Made by a program: the position numbers and the translations under genes | Assembly: GCA_946478775.1 (NCBI GenBank) | Contig: CAMLDR010000139.1 | Span: 1 to 11,493, forward strand | From: an uncultured Flavobacteriales bacterium | Lineage (GTDB): Bacteria; Bacteroidota; Bacteroidia; Flavobacteriales; Crocinitomicaceae | Length of the DNA stretch: 11,493 nucleotides | Reading direction: 5' to 3' | The notes under the pieces: model-generated | Told to the model about the DNA's origin: nothing | Databases searched by the model: none | What the model saw: only the letters and a program-made list of their open reading frames with translations | Shown: one piece after another, positions 5,247 to 11,493 of the stretch | Position numbering within the stretch: the first letter of the stretch is position 1 | Layout: each line of letters begins with the position of its first letter

Positions 5247-6989
5247 ATGATTCGATTTTCTCTCCTCCTGATTTTCGCTCTGGTGACAGGCTGTATTTTT
5301 GCCCAAAAGAATACGGAGAGGATAGATTCGCTTAATTTGAAAGCGGAGATTCTTTATACAACCAGCGTAGAGAAATCCATCGAATTAAGTTCAAAAGCCC
5401 TGAGTTTGTCCAAATCGATTGACTATCAGCCGGGTGAAGCTTTTGCCTGCATGAACTTAGCCATAGCAAATGATATCAAAGGCAATGCGAAAGTAGCGAT
5501 CAACTATTTTCAGCGGGCAATTCATTTGTTCCGTTTAGAGAACGATTTGGAAAATCTGAGTTATTGTTATTCTCAATTGGGGATTTGTTACTTTTCTCAA
5601 TATCAATATGAGAATGCGGATTATTATCATCAGAAAGCAATCAAACTTTGCAGAAAACTTCATTTGGAGGTGGATTTGGCCAATGCTTTGGTGAACCAGG
5701 GGATTACATTCACGTACCAAAATAAACCCAGGGAAGCCGAAGCCAATTTTAGGCAGGCAATAGAACTTTACAAAAAGAATAATCAGTTGGATGGCCTCGG
5801 TGCGGCCTATAATTCGCTGGGTAAAATTTATTACGATCAAAAAGATTTTGAAAAGGCGATTCGTTATTTTGAAAGGGCATCGGAAAACTTTAAGAAGTAC
5901 GACAACGATTACAACCTGGAATCTGCTTATCTCGGACTTGCAAATTGTTATGTTGATCAAAAGCAATTCGGCCTGGCAAAAGAATATTCGCTCAAAGCAC
6001 TGAAAATATCACAGGAAATCGGTGCGAAGGAACGGGAAGTTTTTGCGCATGAGGTCTTGTCGCGGATTTATTTTGAAGAAGGGGAATACAAAAAAGCATA
6101 CCAAAGTTTGAATGAGTATACCATTTTGAGCGATACCATTTTCAACCGGGGCAAAAGTGATGCCCTTGCAGAAATGCAGGCAAAATTTGAGGTCAAGGAA
6201 CTGAAGTTGAAACAACATGCTGAGCAGGAAAACCATCAGTGGCAATTGCTGATCCTGGGAGTCATTATCTTCATTATTCTGCTTGTATCCCTGCTTTTGT
6301 TCTTTTTGTTCCGGAACAACAAACGGATTAACACACTGCTGGAGCAGAAATACATCATGACACAGGCAAACCTGGAACAAAAGGAATTCATGATGGCAGA
6401 AGTCCACCACCGGGTAAAAAATAACCTTCAGATCATTTCTGCTATTTTGGATCTCCAGTCGCGCGAATTGAAAGACCCGGAATCTATTGAGTTGATTGAT
6501 GCAAGTATGAACCGGATCAACGCGATTTCCATGATCCATCAGAAATTGTATCAATCTGAAAATATCCGTGCAGTTCAAATAGGACCATACCTGGCCGAAT
6601 TGGTCAATGATCTGATCACGCATTTCAAAAAGGAGGTTGACAAGGAAATTTACCTGAATTCTGAGTGCGACAATCTGAACCTGGATATTGAAACGGCTTT
6701 ACCCATTGGTCTCATCGTGTCGGAATTGGTGATGAACTCGTGCAAATACGCATTTGATAAACAAGCGCATCCACAAATCAGTTTATCTTTGAAAATTCGG
6801 GACAAGAAACTGGTTTTGATCGTTTCGGATAATGGTAACGGAAAATCGAATATTCAGGAAGGAACTCATTTTGGGGCCAAGCTGATTCGTTCCATGGCGC
6901 GTAAACTGAAAGCAGAATTTAAGGAAACAAATAGCGATACAGGACTTAAGACAGAATTAGTGATCACGAAATACAATCTATTGTCATGA
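5247..6989 (+). CDS. TPR-repeat transmembrane sensor histidine kinase (HisKA_2 type)
   Basis: The 580-aa protein is a membrane sensor kinase. Its N-terminus is a signal sequence (MIRFSLLLIFALVTGC, then IFAQ). Residues about 62-300 form a run of tetratricopeptide repeats (for example AAYNSLGKIYYDQKDFEKAIRYFERA at 186-211), presumably periplasmic and binding a peptide or partner protein. A charged, coiled-coil-like stretch (300-330) leads to one transmembrane helix (333-356). The cytoplasmic part has the HisKA_2 phosphoacceptor motif EVHHRVKNNLQ (385-395, with H388 preceding the Arg as the likely phosphorylated His), the N box SELVMNSCKYAF (492-503), the G1 box SDNGNG (527-532) and a GTHFGAKLI lid region, so the ATPase looks complete. 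Its stop overlaps the next ATG (ATGA, 6986-6989), identifying the regulator as its partner. The stimulus is unknown. Confidence 0.93.
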   Translation: MIRFSLLLIFALVTGCIFAQKNTERIDSLNLKAEILYTTSVEKSIELSSKALSLSKSIDYQPGEAFACMNLAIANDIKGNAKVAINYFQRAIHLFRLENDLENLSYCYSQLGICYFSQYQYENADYYHQKAIKLCRKLHLEVDLANALVNQGITFTYQNKPREAEANFRQAIELYKKNNQLDGLGAAYNSLGKIYYDQKDFEKAIRYFERASENFKKYDNDYNLESAYLGLANCYVDQKQFGLAKEYSLKALKISQEIGAKEREVFAHEVLSRIYFEEGEYKKAYQSLNEYTILSDTIFNRGKSDALAEMQAKFEVKELKLKQHAEQENHQWQLLILGVIIFIILLVSLLLFFLFRNNKRINTLLEQKYIMTQANLEQKEFMMAEVHHRVKNNLQIISAILDLQSRELKDPESIELIDASMNRINAISMIHQKLYQSENIRAVQIGPYLAELVNDLITHFKKEVDKEIYLNSECDNLNLDIETALPIGLIVSELVMNSCKYAFDKQAHPQISLSLKIRDKKLVLIVSDNGNGKSNIQEGTHFGAKLIRSMARKLKAEFKETNSDTGLKTELVITKYNLLS

Positions 6990-7720
6990 CGAAACCAAAG
7001 ATTTTTATTGTGGAGGATGAGCCGATCATTTCCGCTTTTTTAGAGCAGTGTTTGGCAGATGAAGGATTTGAATGTTTGGGAATAGCAGACAGTTTTGATG
7101 ATGCGAAACAGCAATTGATGCGCTGCAAACCGGATCTCTTACTATTGGATATTAACCTGGGAAACGGGCCGGATGGGGTGGACCTGGCACATTTTGTCAA
7201 TCAGCAAATCAATAAGCCTTTTTTGTTCGTGACTTCCAATACCGATTCACATACCCTGGAACGAGTGAAGCTGACCAATCCGACCGGTTTTGTCATGAAA
7301 CCATTCAAGAAAATCGATTTGATTACACAGATCGAGTTGGCCTGGCACGCATTCCAGATTCGTACCAGCAATACCCAGGTCGATTTTACCGGGTCGGTTT
7401 TAGTAAATACGCATTTCTTCATTAAAGACAAGCAGAAACTGGTGAAACTGGCCTATTCGGATATTACCCATGCAGAAGCCTGCGACAATTATTCCATTCT
7501 TCACACCAAGGATTCGAAGTTCATCGTGAGTTATAGTTTGAAACACGTGGAAGCTAAACTTCCGGTACAGGAATTTTTACGCGTGCACCGCTCCTTTGTG
7601 GTCAACATTACGCAAATCTCACAGATCAATCCCAAATCGCTGGTGTTGATAGACGAAAAAGAAATCCCGGTCAGTGAAGCACATCGCTCTGAATTACTAA
7701 AGCGTGTGAACTTGTTTTAA
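6986..7720 (+). CDS. LytTR-family response regulator transcription factor
   Basis: This 244-aa cytoplasmic regulator has a receiver domain (about 1-120) with acidic pocket E10-D11, phosphoacceptor D55 (LLLLDINLG), T83 in FVTSNTD and the conserved lysine K105 in VMKPFKK, all in standard order. A short linker leads to a LytTR DNA-binding domain (about 140-244) with YSDITHAEACDNYSILHT, FLRVHRSFVVNI and the C-terminal ELLKRVNLF. All key phosphorelay residues are present. The start codon overlaps the kinase stop by 4 bp, so the pair is translationally coupled. LytTR regulators commonly control exported or surface functions and bind imperfect repeats upstream of targets. No target site can be named here. 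The 3' end of this gene has a decayed copy at 8266-8317. Confidence 0.94.
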   Translation: MTKPKIFIVEDEPIISAFLEQCLADEGFECLGIADSFDDAKQQLMRCKPDLLLLDINLGNGPDGVDLAHFVNQQINKPFLFVTSNTDSHTLERVKLTNPTGFVMKPFKKIDLITQIELAWHAFQIRTSNTQVDFTGSVLVNTHFFIKDKQKLVKLAYSDITHAEACDNYSILHTKDSKFIVSYSLKHVEAKLPVQEFLRVHRSFVVNITQISQINPKSLVLIDEKEIPVSEAHRSELLKRVNLF

Positions 7721-7794
7721 TGACGAGGGAGGAATACTTAAGAGTGATTGAAAGGCAGAAAATGACAGTTACAAATGAATATTAATTACATACT

Positions 7795-8250
7795 ATGTAT
7801 CAGCTCAAACGCACACAATTTGTAAAAACAGACCTCGAAACTTGTTGGAAGTTCTTTTGCGCACCTGCTAATTTGCAGGTCATTACTCCGGACTATATGG
7901 GATTTAAAGTCCTGACAGACGTTCCGGATGAAATGTACCACGGATTGATTATCAGCTACAAAGTTTCTCCTGTTTTGAAAATCCCGATGAATTGGGTAAC
8001 GGAAATTACCTATGTAAAGAACCACCAGTATTTTGTGGATGAGCAGCGTCAGGGTCCTTACAAAATGTGGCACCACGAACACCACTTCAAAGCGGTTGAC
8101 GGTGGCGTTGAAATGACCGATATCGTCAGCTATTCATTGCCTTTCGGATTTCTCGGGCGGTTGGCACATAGGCTCTTTGTTAGAAAACAGCTGGAAAGCA
8201 TCTTTGATTACCGGATCCGGAAAGTGGAAGAACTCTTTCCTTCGCGGTAG
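7795..8250 (+). CDS. SRPBCC-family ligand-binding-fold protein (copy A)
   Basis: The 151-aa protein has the layout of the SRPBCC/START (Bet v 1-like) superfamily, whose members enclose hydrophobic ligands in a helix-grip fold. This subgroup is often annotated as 'SRPBCC family' or 'cell division inhibitor'-related on weak grounds. Visible features are the N-terminal strand MYQLKRTQFVKTDLETCW, a helix with CAPANLQVITPDYMGF, the conserved block FVDEQRQGPYKMWHHEHHF (about 80-98), GGVEMTDIVSYSLPFG and the C-terminal helix VRKQLESIFDYRIRKVEELF. It lacks a signal peptide. It starts 74 bp after the response regulator and is about two-thirds identical to the gene at 8366. The biological ligand is unknown. 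Confidence 0.88.
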   Translation: MYQLKRTQFVKTDLETCWKFFCAPANLQVITPDYMGFKVLTDVPDEMYHGLIISYKVSPVLKIPMNWVTEITYVKNHQYFVDEQRQGPYKMWHHEHHFKAVDGGVEMTDIVSYSLPFGFLGRLAHRLFVRKQLESIFDYRIRKVEELFPSR

Positions 8251-8265
8251 TTAGAAAAGTACGAC

Positions 8266-8317
8266 AGTGAGTCACACTCCGCGCTGAATTGTTAAAGCGT
8301 GTGAATCTTTTTTTTAA
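8266..8317 (+). pseudogene. Decayed copy of the 3' end of the LytTR regulator gene (duplication scar)
   Basis: This non-coding stretch aligns with the last ~50 bp of the regulator gene (about 7671-7720). AGTGA begins both copies, and a shared AAAGCGTGTGAA lies near the end. The second half, read from GAATTG, would encode ELLKRVNLF, exactly the regulator's last residues, before an eight-T run. A 2-bp length difference and an upstream TGA prevent any continuous frame. It stands in front of SRPBCC copy B just as the intact regulator end stands in front of copy A. It is therefore best read as the leftover border of a tandem duplication unit and not as a functional gene. Confidence 0.8.
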
Positions 8318-8365
8318 AGCCGGATTCGTTTCCTTACATTTAGTAGGAACCATTCCTTCAACAAA

Positions 8366-8884
8366 ATGTATCAGTTAAAGCGAACACAATTCATCAGAAC
8401 CGATCTCCAGACTTGTTGGAAGTATTTTTCTGCGCCGGAAAACCTGCATATCATCACACCGGACTATATTGATTTCAGGGTGCATTCTCCGGTTCCGGAA
8501 GCCATGTATGAAGGCTTGATCATTCACTACACCATTCGACCGATCCTGGGAATTCCACTGACTTGGATCAGTGAGATCCGGACAATCAAAGACGAACTTT
8601 ATTTCGTGGATGAGCAGCGAAAAGGCCCTTACGGAATGTGGCACCATGAGCATCATTTCAAAGAAGTGGACGGTGGAGTTGAAATGACCGATTTAATTAC
8701 CTACCGTATGCCTTTGGGTTTCATCGGTAAAATGGTCCACTGGCTCTTCGTTCGAAAACAGTTGGAAAGCATCTTCGATTACCGGATCAGGAAAGTAGAT
8801 GAGTTATTCAATTCACCGCAGTTCGTAGAATCTGCATTGAGCGAATCACTGGTTCCGAAGGCTGTGCGGTCACGGAAATATTAA
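8366..8884 (+). CDS. SRPBCC-family ligand-binding-fold protein (copy B)
   Basis: This 172-aa paralog of the gene at 7795 matches it along its full first 148 residues, with roughly 100 identities by eye. Conservation is strongest in FVDEQRKGPYGMWHHEHHF and LFVRKQLESIFDYRIRKV, while the middle (about 40-80) has drifted. It carries about 20 extra C-terminal residues (SPQFVESALSESLVPKAVRS onward) that copy A lacks. The start ATG is fixed by the shared MYQLKRTQF. The divergence is mostly conservative, so both copies appear to be under selection. The stop codon overlaps by 4 bp (TTAA, 8881-8884) with the stop of the convergent lipoprotein gene, leaving no room for a terminator between them. The ligand and role are unknown. 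Confidence 0.88.
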   Translation: MYQLKRTQFIRTDLQTCWKYFSAPENLHIITPDYIDFRVHSPVPEAMYEGLIIHYTIRPILGIPLTWISEIRTIKDELYFVDEQRKGPYGMWHHEHHFKEVDGGVEMTDLITYRMPLGFIGKMVHWLFVRKQLESIFDYRIRKVDELFNSPQFVESALSESLVPKAVRSRKY

Positions 8885-9396
8885 ATCTCCTTCTTCGAAA
8901 TGGTTTTGTGTATCTCAGCCGATTGGATCAATGCTGCAGAACCATACCACGGATGGAATTCAAAAGCCAGCCTTCCCGCCTGGATGGAAGGATCGTTTTT
9001 CGTCAATGATTCGGCTTCTGCTACTGTTTCCACATCGAAAATATAAACTCCGCGCAGTTCGGTGTCGTCCATGAACGGACCGGAAACGATGAGCGTACGC
9101 TGTTCTGCGAGTTTCCCGATGTGTTCCATATGGGCTCGCTGCAAACGTTGCACTTCTTCCGGACTTTGGTCCTGTTTCGGGCCTTTTTTGAGGAAAGCCA
9201 TTACGTACTGTTTCATTCCGTAATCATCTGCCCCCAATTCTGCTGCCAGTTTCGCGTCAAAATCACCTTCCATGTTTTTTTCAGTTCCGGGTTCTATCTG
9301 AGGCTGAGAGCAGGATGTTTCTTCTTCCCGTGCACAGGAAGTAGCTGCAAGACCTGCACTGATCAGGATCGGAAATAGGAGATTAAGCTTCTTCAT
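8881..9396 (-). CDS. YciI-domain lipoprotein
   Basis: I start at the ATG at 9396 and not the in-frame TTG at 9402, because the ATG opens the lipoprotein signal MKKLNLLFPILISAGLAATSC (lipobox ATSC, C21). The 171-aa product then has a Glu/Gln-rich linker and a YCII-related domain (about 61-160): KQYVMAFLKKGP, AHMEHIGKLAEQ, IVSGPFMDDTELRGVYIFDV, AEAESLTKNDPSIQAGRLAFEFHPW. The His (H89 or H92) and Asp (D110/D111) that form the putative YciI active site are present. Known YciI proteins are small and cytoplasmic, so export and lipidation are unusual. The start lies within the 3' end of the peroxiredoxin gene (14-bp overlap), indicating co-expression with an oxidative-stress enzyme. The enzymatic role is unproven. 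Confidence 0.88.
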   Translation of the reverse strand: MKKLNLLFPILISAGLAATSCAREEETSCSQPQIEPGTEKNMEGDFDAKLAAELGADDYGMKQYVMAFLKKGPKQDQSPEEVQRLQRAHMEHIGKLAEQRTLIVSGPFMDDTELRGVYIFDVETVAEAESLTKNDPSIQAGRLAFEFHPWYGSAALIQSAEIHKTISKKEI

Positions 9397-9853
9397 GGAC
9401 AATGGACTTTACGGCATTAATGGATTCTTGAATATGTCCGGCAGCATTCGTCAGTGAATTGTAAATGTGCCGTACAGTTCCTTTTTTATCAATAATGTAA
9501 GTTACGCGTCCGGGGATCAAACCAAACAAGTTTCCCGGAACTCCAAACTGCTTACGAACCGTTTTGGAAGTATCTGCAAGCAAAGTAAAAGTCAATCGGT
9601 GCTTAGCTGCAAATTCCGCATGTTTCTTAGGTGAATCACTGGAAATTCCGATCACTTCACAACCCAGGTCTTTGAAATCCTCATAGCTGTCGCGAAAGGA
9701 ACACGCTTCTGCTGTGCATCCGGGCGTATCATCCTTCGGATAAAAATAAATGACCAATACTTTTTTTTCAAGTACGGATTGGATATCAAAGTCCTGATTG
9801 TTTTGATTCTTTAATGTAAATGACGGGCATTTATCTCCAACTGCTATTGCCAT
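9383..9853 (-). CDS. bcp: Thioredoxin-dependent peroxiredoxin, BCP/PrxQ type
   Basis: The enzyme reduces hydrogen and organic peroxides in the cytoplasm with electrons from thioredoxin. The 156-aa length is normal for the family. The peroxidatic Cys is C46 in FYPKDDTPGCTAEACSFRD, and a resolving Cys five residues later (C51) marks the atypical 2-Cys BCP subtype. The family block GCEVIGISSDSPKKHAEFAAKHRLTF (about 64-89) follows, then FGVPG and IPGRVTYIIDKKGTVRHIY. The start ATG at 9853 is close to the usual N-terminus (VGDKCPSFTL). It is followed by an overlapping YciI-lipoprotein gene in the same direction. Confidence 0.96.
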   Translation of the reverse strand: MAIAVGDKCPSFTLKNQNNQDFDIQSVLEKKVLVIYFYPKDDTPGCTAEACSFRDSYEDFKDLGCEVIGISSDSPKKHAEFAAKHRLTFTLLADTSKTVRKQFGVPGNLFGLIPGRVTYIIDKKGTVRHIYNSLTNAAGHIQESINAVKSIVHEEA

Positions 9854-9876
9854 GAGGGTGTAAATTAATTGTAGAA

Positions 9877-9884
9877 CAAAGATG
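9877..9884 (-). promoter_or_regulatory. Possible -7 box for bcp
   Basis: Read on the minus strand this is CATCTTTG, seven of eight positions of TANNTTTG. It lies 23 bp upstream of the bcp ATG, a plausible distance for a short leader. No clear -33 TTG is visible, so confidence is low. Confidence 0.25.
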
Positions 9885-9960
9885 CGAAAAGAATGGTTTG
9901 GATGAACGTATTTTGCTATTTGAAGACCTGCATATTTTGATCGGATGATTTCTTAAAGAA

Positions 9961-10123
9961 GAATTTTAATTGTTAACAAATGTTAAAACATTATTGATGC
10001 ATCAATCTTTTTTTTAATATCACCTCACTTATTCACTTAAATAAATGGCCATTATTAATCAGTCTAAGTCAGTCTAAACTCTCAACTGAATGTTAAAATG
10101 AGAGACATCTAAATTTAATCAAA
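9961..10123 (+). promoter_or_regulatory. Repeat-rich leader region of the small secreted protein gene
   Basis: The gap between divergent genes (9854-10123) holds no visible gene but several compact signals. These are a 10-bp palindrome TTGTTAACAA (9970-9979), a 14-bp perfect palindrome ATTGATGCATCAAT (9993-10006) followed by a run of eight T after one C, and a tandem direct repeat TCAGTCTAAG / TCAGTCTAAA (10059-10078). A hairpin with arms CTCTCA (10079-10084) and TGAGAG (10099-10104) lies just before the gene. TGTTAA also recurs at 9971, 9981 and 10091. These could be operator sites or leader-RNA structure for the gene at 10124. Which of them are functional cannot be told by eye. Confidence 0.45.
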
Positions 10124-10489
10124 ATGAAAATTGCATTTTTTTCACTTTTCCTTTTAGGATCAGGCACAACGTTATTAGCATCCACAGGTTTGTCTAATAC
10201 TTCAGTAACCTCCCGAATCAATAAAAAGATTCATATTGATATTACTTTAACATCTAAAAGCGGATGTAAGTTTCATATCGTTGGTAACTATAATACGTGG
10301 ACAGGTAATTTTACCGGTAATGTTTACGCTTCAGGAAGCAGTCCTTGTCCGCATGGAACATATACTTTCGGACTTGCAGTTCAGGATGACGGAACAGGAC
10401 AAATGTCCGGAGATGATGCGATCATCCAGGTTTTTAAAAGTGATCCGGATATGTTAGCGGGTTTTATCGCATATTTAAAAACAATGTAA
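10124..10489 (+). CDS. Small secreted protein, unrecognised
   Basis: The 121-aa protein opens with a signal peptide (MKIAFFSLFLLGSGTTLLAS, residues 1-20) and has no lipobox, so the ~100-residue mature protein is probably periplasmic or secreted. It has two cysteines (C48 and C75) that could form a disulfide, a Gly/Asn/Thr/Tyr-rich middle (HIVGNYNTWTGNFTGNVYAS) suggesting beta-strands, and a short helical C-terminus (DPDMLAGFIAYLKTM). I do not recognise a family. It is monocistronic, preceded by an unusual repeat-rich region and followed by a strong terminator, which suggests independent and perhaps high or conditional expression. Confidence 0.75.
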   Translation: MKIAFFSLFLLGSGTTLLASTGLSNTSVTSRINKKIHIDITLTSKSGCKFHIVGNYNTWTGNFTGNVYASGSSPCPHGTYTFGLAVQDDGTGQMSGDDAIIQVFKSDPDMLAGFIAYLKTM

Positions 10490-10499
10490 TATGAAATAA

Positions 10500-10534
10500 G
10501 AGCCACTGAGTTAATAGCTTGGTGGCTCCTTTTT
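10500..10534 (+). terminator. Rho-independent terminator
   Basis: A perfect 7-bp stem GAGCCAC (10500-10506) / GTGGCTC (10522-10528), extendable by a G-U pair, with a ~15-nt loop, is followed by CTTTTT. It sits 10 bp after the stop of the small secreted protein gene and 8 bp before the next start codon, so it separates two same-strand genes. Confidence 0.88.
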
Positions 10535-10542
10535 AATTGATT

Positions 10543-11208
10543 ATGAAGAAAATAGTGTTGATTGCTCTTGTTGGAATGTGTTTAATTGCCTGCAGTAAAC
10601 TAACGACTTACCAGGCAACTTATTCCGTGATATCTATGGCAAAACTGACGCCGGCCGATTCATTGAAAATTGAAGACTGGATTTCGGTAGATACCAATAA
10701 TATCTACTCAAACGGACGGTTGGTAGTGGTTGAGAAAATGGTGTGTTATACCAACGGGAAGGTTGCTTATTTTGATAATCAATTTGTAAAAAGCAGTCAG
10801 GGAAGTGCAGCTGATGATGGTTCTCTTCGTCATATCTTTTTAGATTATGAAAAAGGAATTATTTACTTCCTGGATGATAAAATTGCTTTTAATTGTGATG
10901 TAGCAAAAGATGTGGAGTTTATGGATGAATTGAGTTCGTCTGTTTTTGTGCGCATCTTAACGAAAAACAACTCTGAAGTCCGGATAACCTTTGACAAACA
11001 GGTTCCGAAGGAAATAAGAGGAAAGTATGTGAATACCTTGAATGAGTATGGAATTGTCCAGACGCTTTCGCCCACTCAAAAAATGAGTTTAATCGATCAC
11101 CGCAAAGCCAATCAGTTTAACCTGGATTCCATTGTCAAAATTGCAAAAAAGGAATGTGTGCTGAACACTGGTGCAAAAGTAGATTTGTTATTCCCCCGAA
11201 TGAATTAA
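10543..11208 (+). CDS. Lipoprotein of unknown function
   Basis: I start at the ATG at 10543. The frame extends to a TTG at 10537, but the ATG begins the lipoprotein signal MKKIVLIALVGMCLIAC with lipobox LIAC (C17). The 221-aa product has a mature region beginning SKLTTYQATYSVISMAKL with alternating strands (IYSNGRLVVVEKMVCYTNGKVAYFD, GIIYFLDDKIAFNCDV, SEVRITFDKQVP) and an Arg/Lys-rich C-terminus. No known domain is evident to me. The pattern suggests a beta-rich envelope protein. It begins only 8 bp after a terminator, so it either has a promoter overlapping that hairpin or is expressed by read-through. It converges on rplI. Confidence 0.8.
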   Translation: MKKIVLIALVGMCLIACSKLTTYQATYSVISMAKLTPADSLKIEDWISVDTNNIYSNGRLVVVEKMVCYTNGKVAYFDNQFVKSSQGSAADDGSLRHIFLDYEKGIIYFLDDKIAFNCDVAKDVEFMDELSSSVFVRILTKNNSEVRITFDKQVPKEIRGKYVNTLNEYGIVQTLSPTQKMSLIDHRKANQFNLDSIVKIAKKECVLNTGAKVDLLFPRMN

Positions 11209-11255
11209 GCAAAGGTTCCTGAAGATATTGGGAAGAATACGATTTGTTTAGGAAA

Positions 11256-11284
11256 CAAAAAACCCCATCCTGAAGCGATGGGTT
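11256..11284 (-). terminator. Terminator of rplI
   Basis: On the minus strand, stem arms CCCATC and GATGGG (plus-strand positions 11277-11282 and 11264-11269) enclose a 7-nt loop and are followed by a run of six T (plus-strand A run 11257-11262). It lies about 43 bp after the rplI stop. A second small AT-rich hairpin (TTTGTTT / AAACAAA, 11243-11259) follows immediately. Confidence 0.75.
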
Positions 11285-11326
11285 ACATCTGCTTTGGGAC
11301 GGGGTTCCAATATGGTTTCGGAAAAC

Positions 11327-11493
11327 TTATTCTCCTACAACTTCAAATTTGAATACTGGCTTTACACCTTTGTGTAAGTTCGCTTCAGCTTCAAACGTTC
11401 CAACTTCTTTGATTGGCTCGTCTTTAATTTTCAACGATTTACGGTCGATGTCAAATCCTGCAGCTTTCAATGCTTCAGACAATTGAACTGTAT
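11327..11493 (-). CDS. rplI: 50S ribosomal protein L9, C-terminal part (cut by window edge)
   Basis: The minus-strand frame ends with TAA at 11327-11329 and encodes a C-terminus containing LSEALKAAGFDIDRKSLKI, KDEPIKEVGTFEAEANLH and VKPVFKFEVVGE. This is the rRNA-binding C-terminal domain of L9, with the characteristic 'IKE-G' turn and the terminal beta-strand. L9 links the L1 stalk base region to neighbouring subunits. The N-terminal domain lies beyond the window, typically downstream of rpsF-rpsR. A terminator follows, consistent with rplI being the last gene of its operon. Confidence 0.92.
   Translation of the reverse strand, partial: TVQLSEALKAAGFDIDRKSLKIKDEPIKEVGTFEAEANLHKGVKPVFKFEVVGE

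Noticed and set aside
6009..6623. 204-aa minus-strand open frame opposite the sensor kinase
   Set aside because: It is antisense to the transmembrane and kinase coding region. The Phe/Leu/Gln-rich composition mirrors the complementary codons and not a real protein.
8251..8365. Possible small gene between the SRPBCC copies
   Set aside because: The only coding-like signal is the regulator-tail relic, which is interrupted by a stop and length changes.
11277..11315. Possible tRNA-like or plus-strand terminator sequence near GGGTTAC...GGGACGGGGTTCC
   Set aside because: No cloverleaf can be drawn and no T run follows on the plus strand. The sequence is explained by the rplI terminator on the minus strand.
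1..11493. CRISPR array, transposase, phage or toxin-antitoxin genes
   Set aside because: No regularly spaced repeats, no transposase or integrase motifs and no paired small toxin-antitoxin frames were seen on either strand.

Overview
The window looks like chromosomal DNA of a Bacteroidetes (Bacteroidota) bacterium, probably Flavobacteriales-like. The evidence is moderate AT-richness, ribosome-binding sites that are mostly weak or absent, several TANNTTTG-type -7 promoter boxes close upstream of genes, exported proteins whose signal peptides end in '-AQ' or '-SQ', many lipoproteins, and a TPR-histidine kinase paired with a LytTR response regulator. The genus cannot be fixed from this sequence alone. 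Core genes dominate, and small exported proteins of unknown function lie between them.

Layout: (1) 1-892, minus strand: the 5' part of folE (GTP cyclohydrolase I) downstream of a 6-pyruvoyl-tetrahydropterin synthase-family gene. These are two consecutive steps of pterin chemistry. A 17-bp-arm palindromic element separates them. (2) 1045-3075, plus strand: three overlapping genes for exported proteins (two predicted outer-membrane beta-barrels and a lipoprotein), forming a tight operon of unknown function. (3) 3127-4481, plus strand: hldD (ADP-heptose epimerase for LPS inner core), then a YaeR/GloA2-like VOC metalloenzyme 5 bp later. (4) 4482-4602: a second, larger palindromic element related to the first. 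It sits between convergent genes, followed by an unrecognised minus-strand gene (4603-5037). (5) 5247-7720, plus strand: a TPR-transmembrane HisKA_2-type sensor kinase overlapping by ATGA with a LytTR response regulator. (6) 7795-8884: two tandem paralogous SRPBCC genes. A degenerate copy of the 3' end of the response-regulator gene lies between them, which shows that the pair arose by a tandem duplication that started inside the regulator gene. (7) 8881-9853, minus strand: a bcp-type peroxiredoxin overlapping a YciI-domain lipoprotein gene, whose stop codon overlaps that of the second SRPBCC gene on the opposite strand. (8) 10124-11208, plus strand: a small secreted protein with a repeat-rich 270-bp upstream region and a clear terminator, then a lipoprotein. 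(9) 11327-11493, minus strand: the 3' end of rplI (ribosomal protein L9) with its terminator.

Working relationships: folE and the PTPS-like gene act in sequence on GTP-derived pterins. hldD serves the cell envelope. The kinase and regulator are clearly partners, but their signal and targets are unknown. The SRPBCC genes are physically, and by duplication history, linked to the regulator. I did not find a CRISPR array, transposase, phage gene, tRNA or toxin-antitoxin pair. The most distinctive observations are the duplication relic, the two palindromic elements and the overlapping three-gene export operon.
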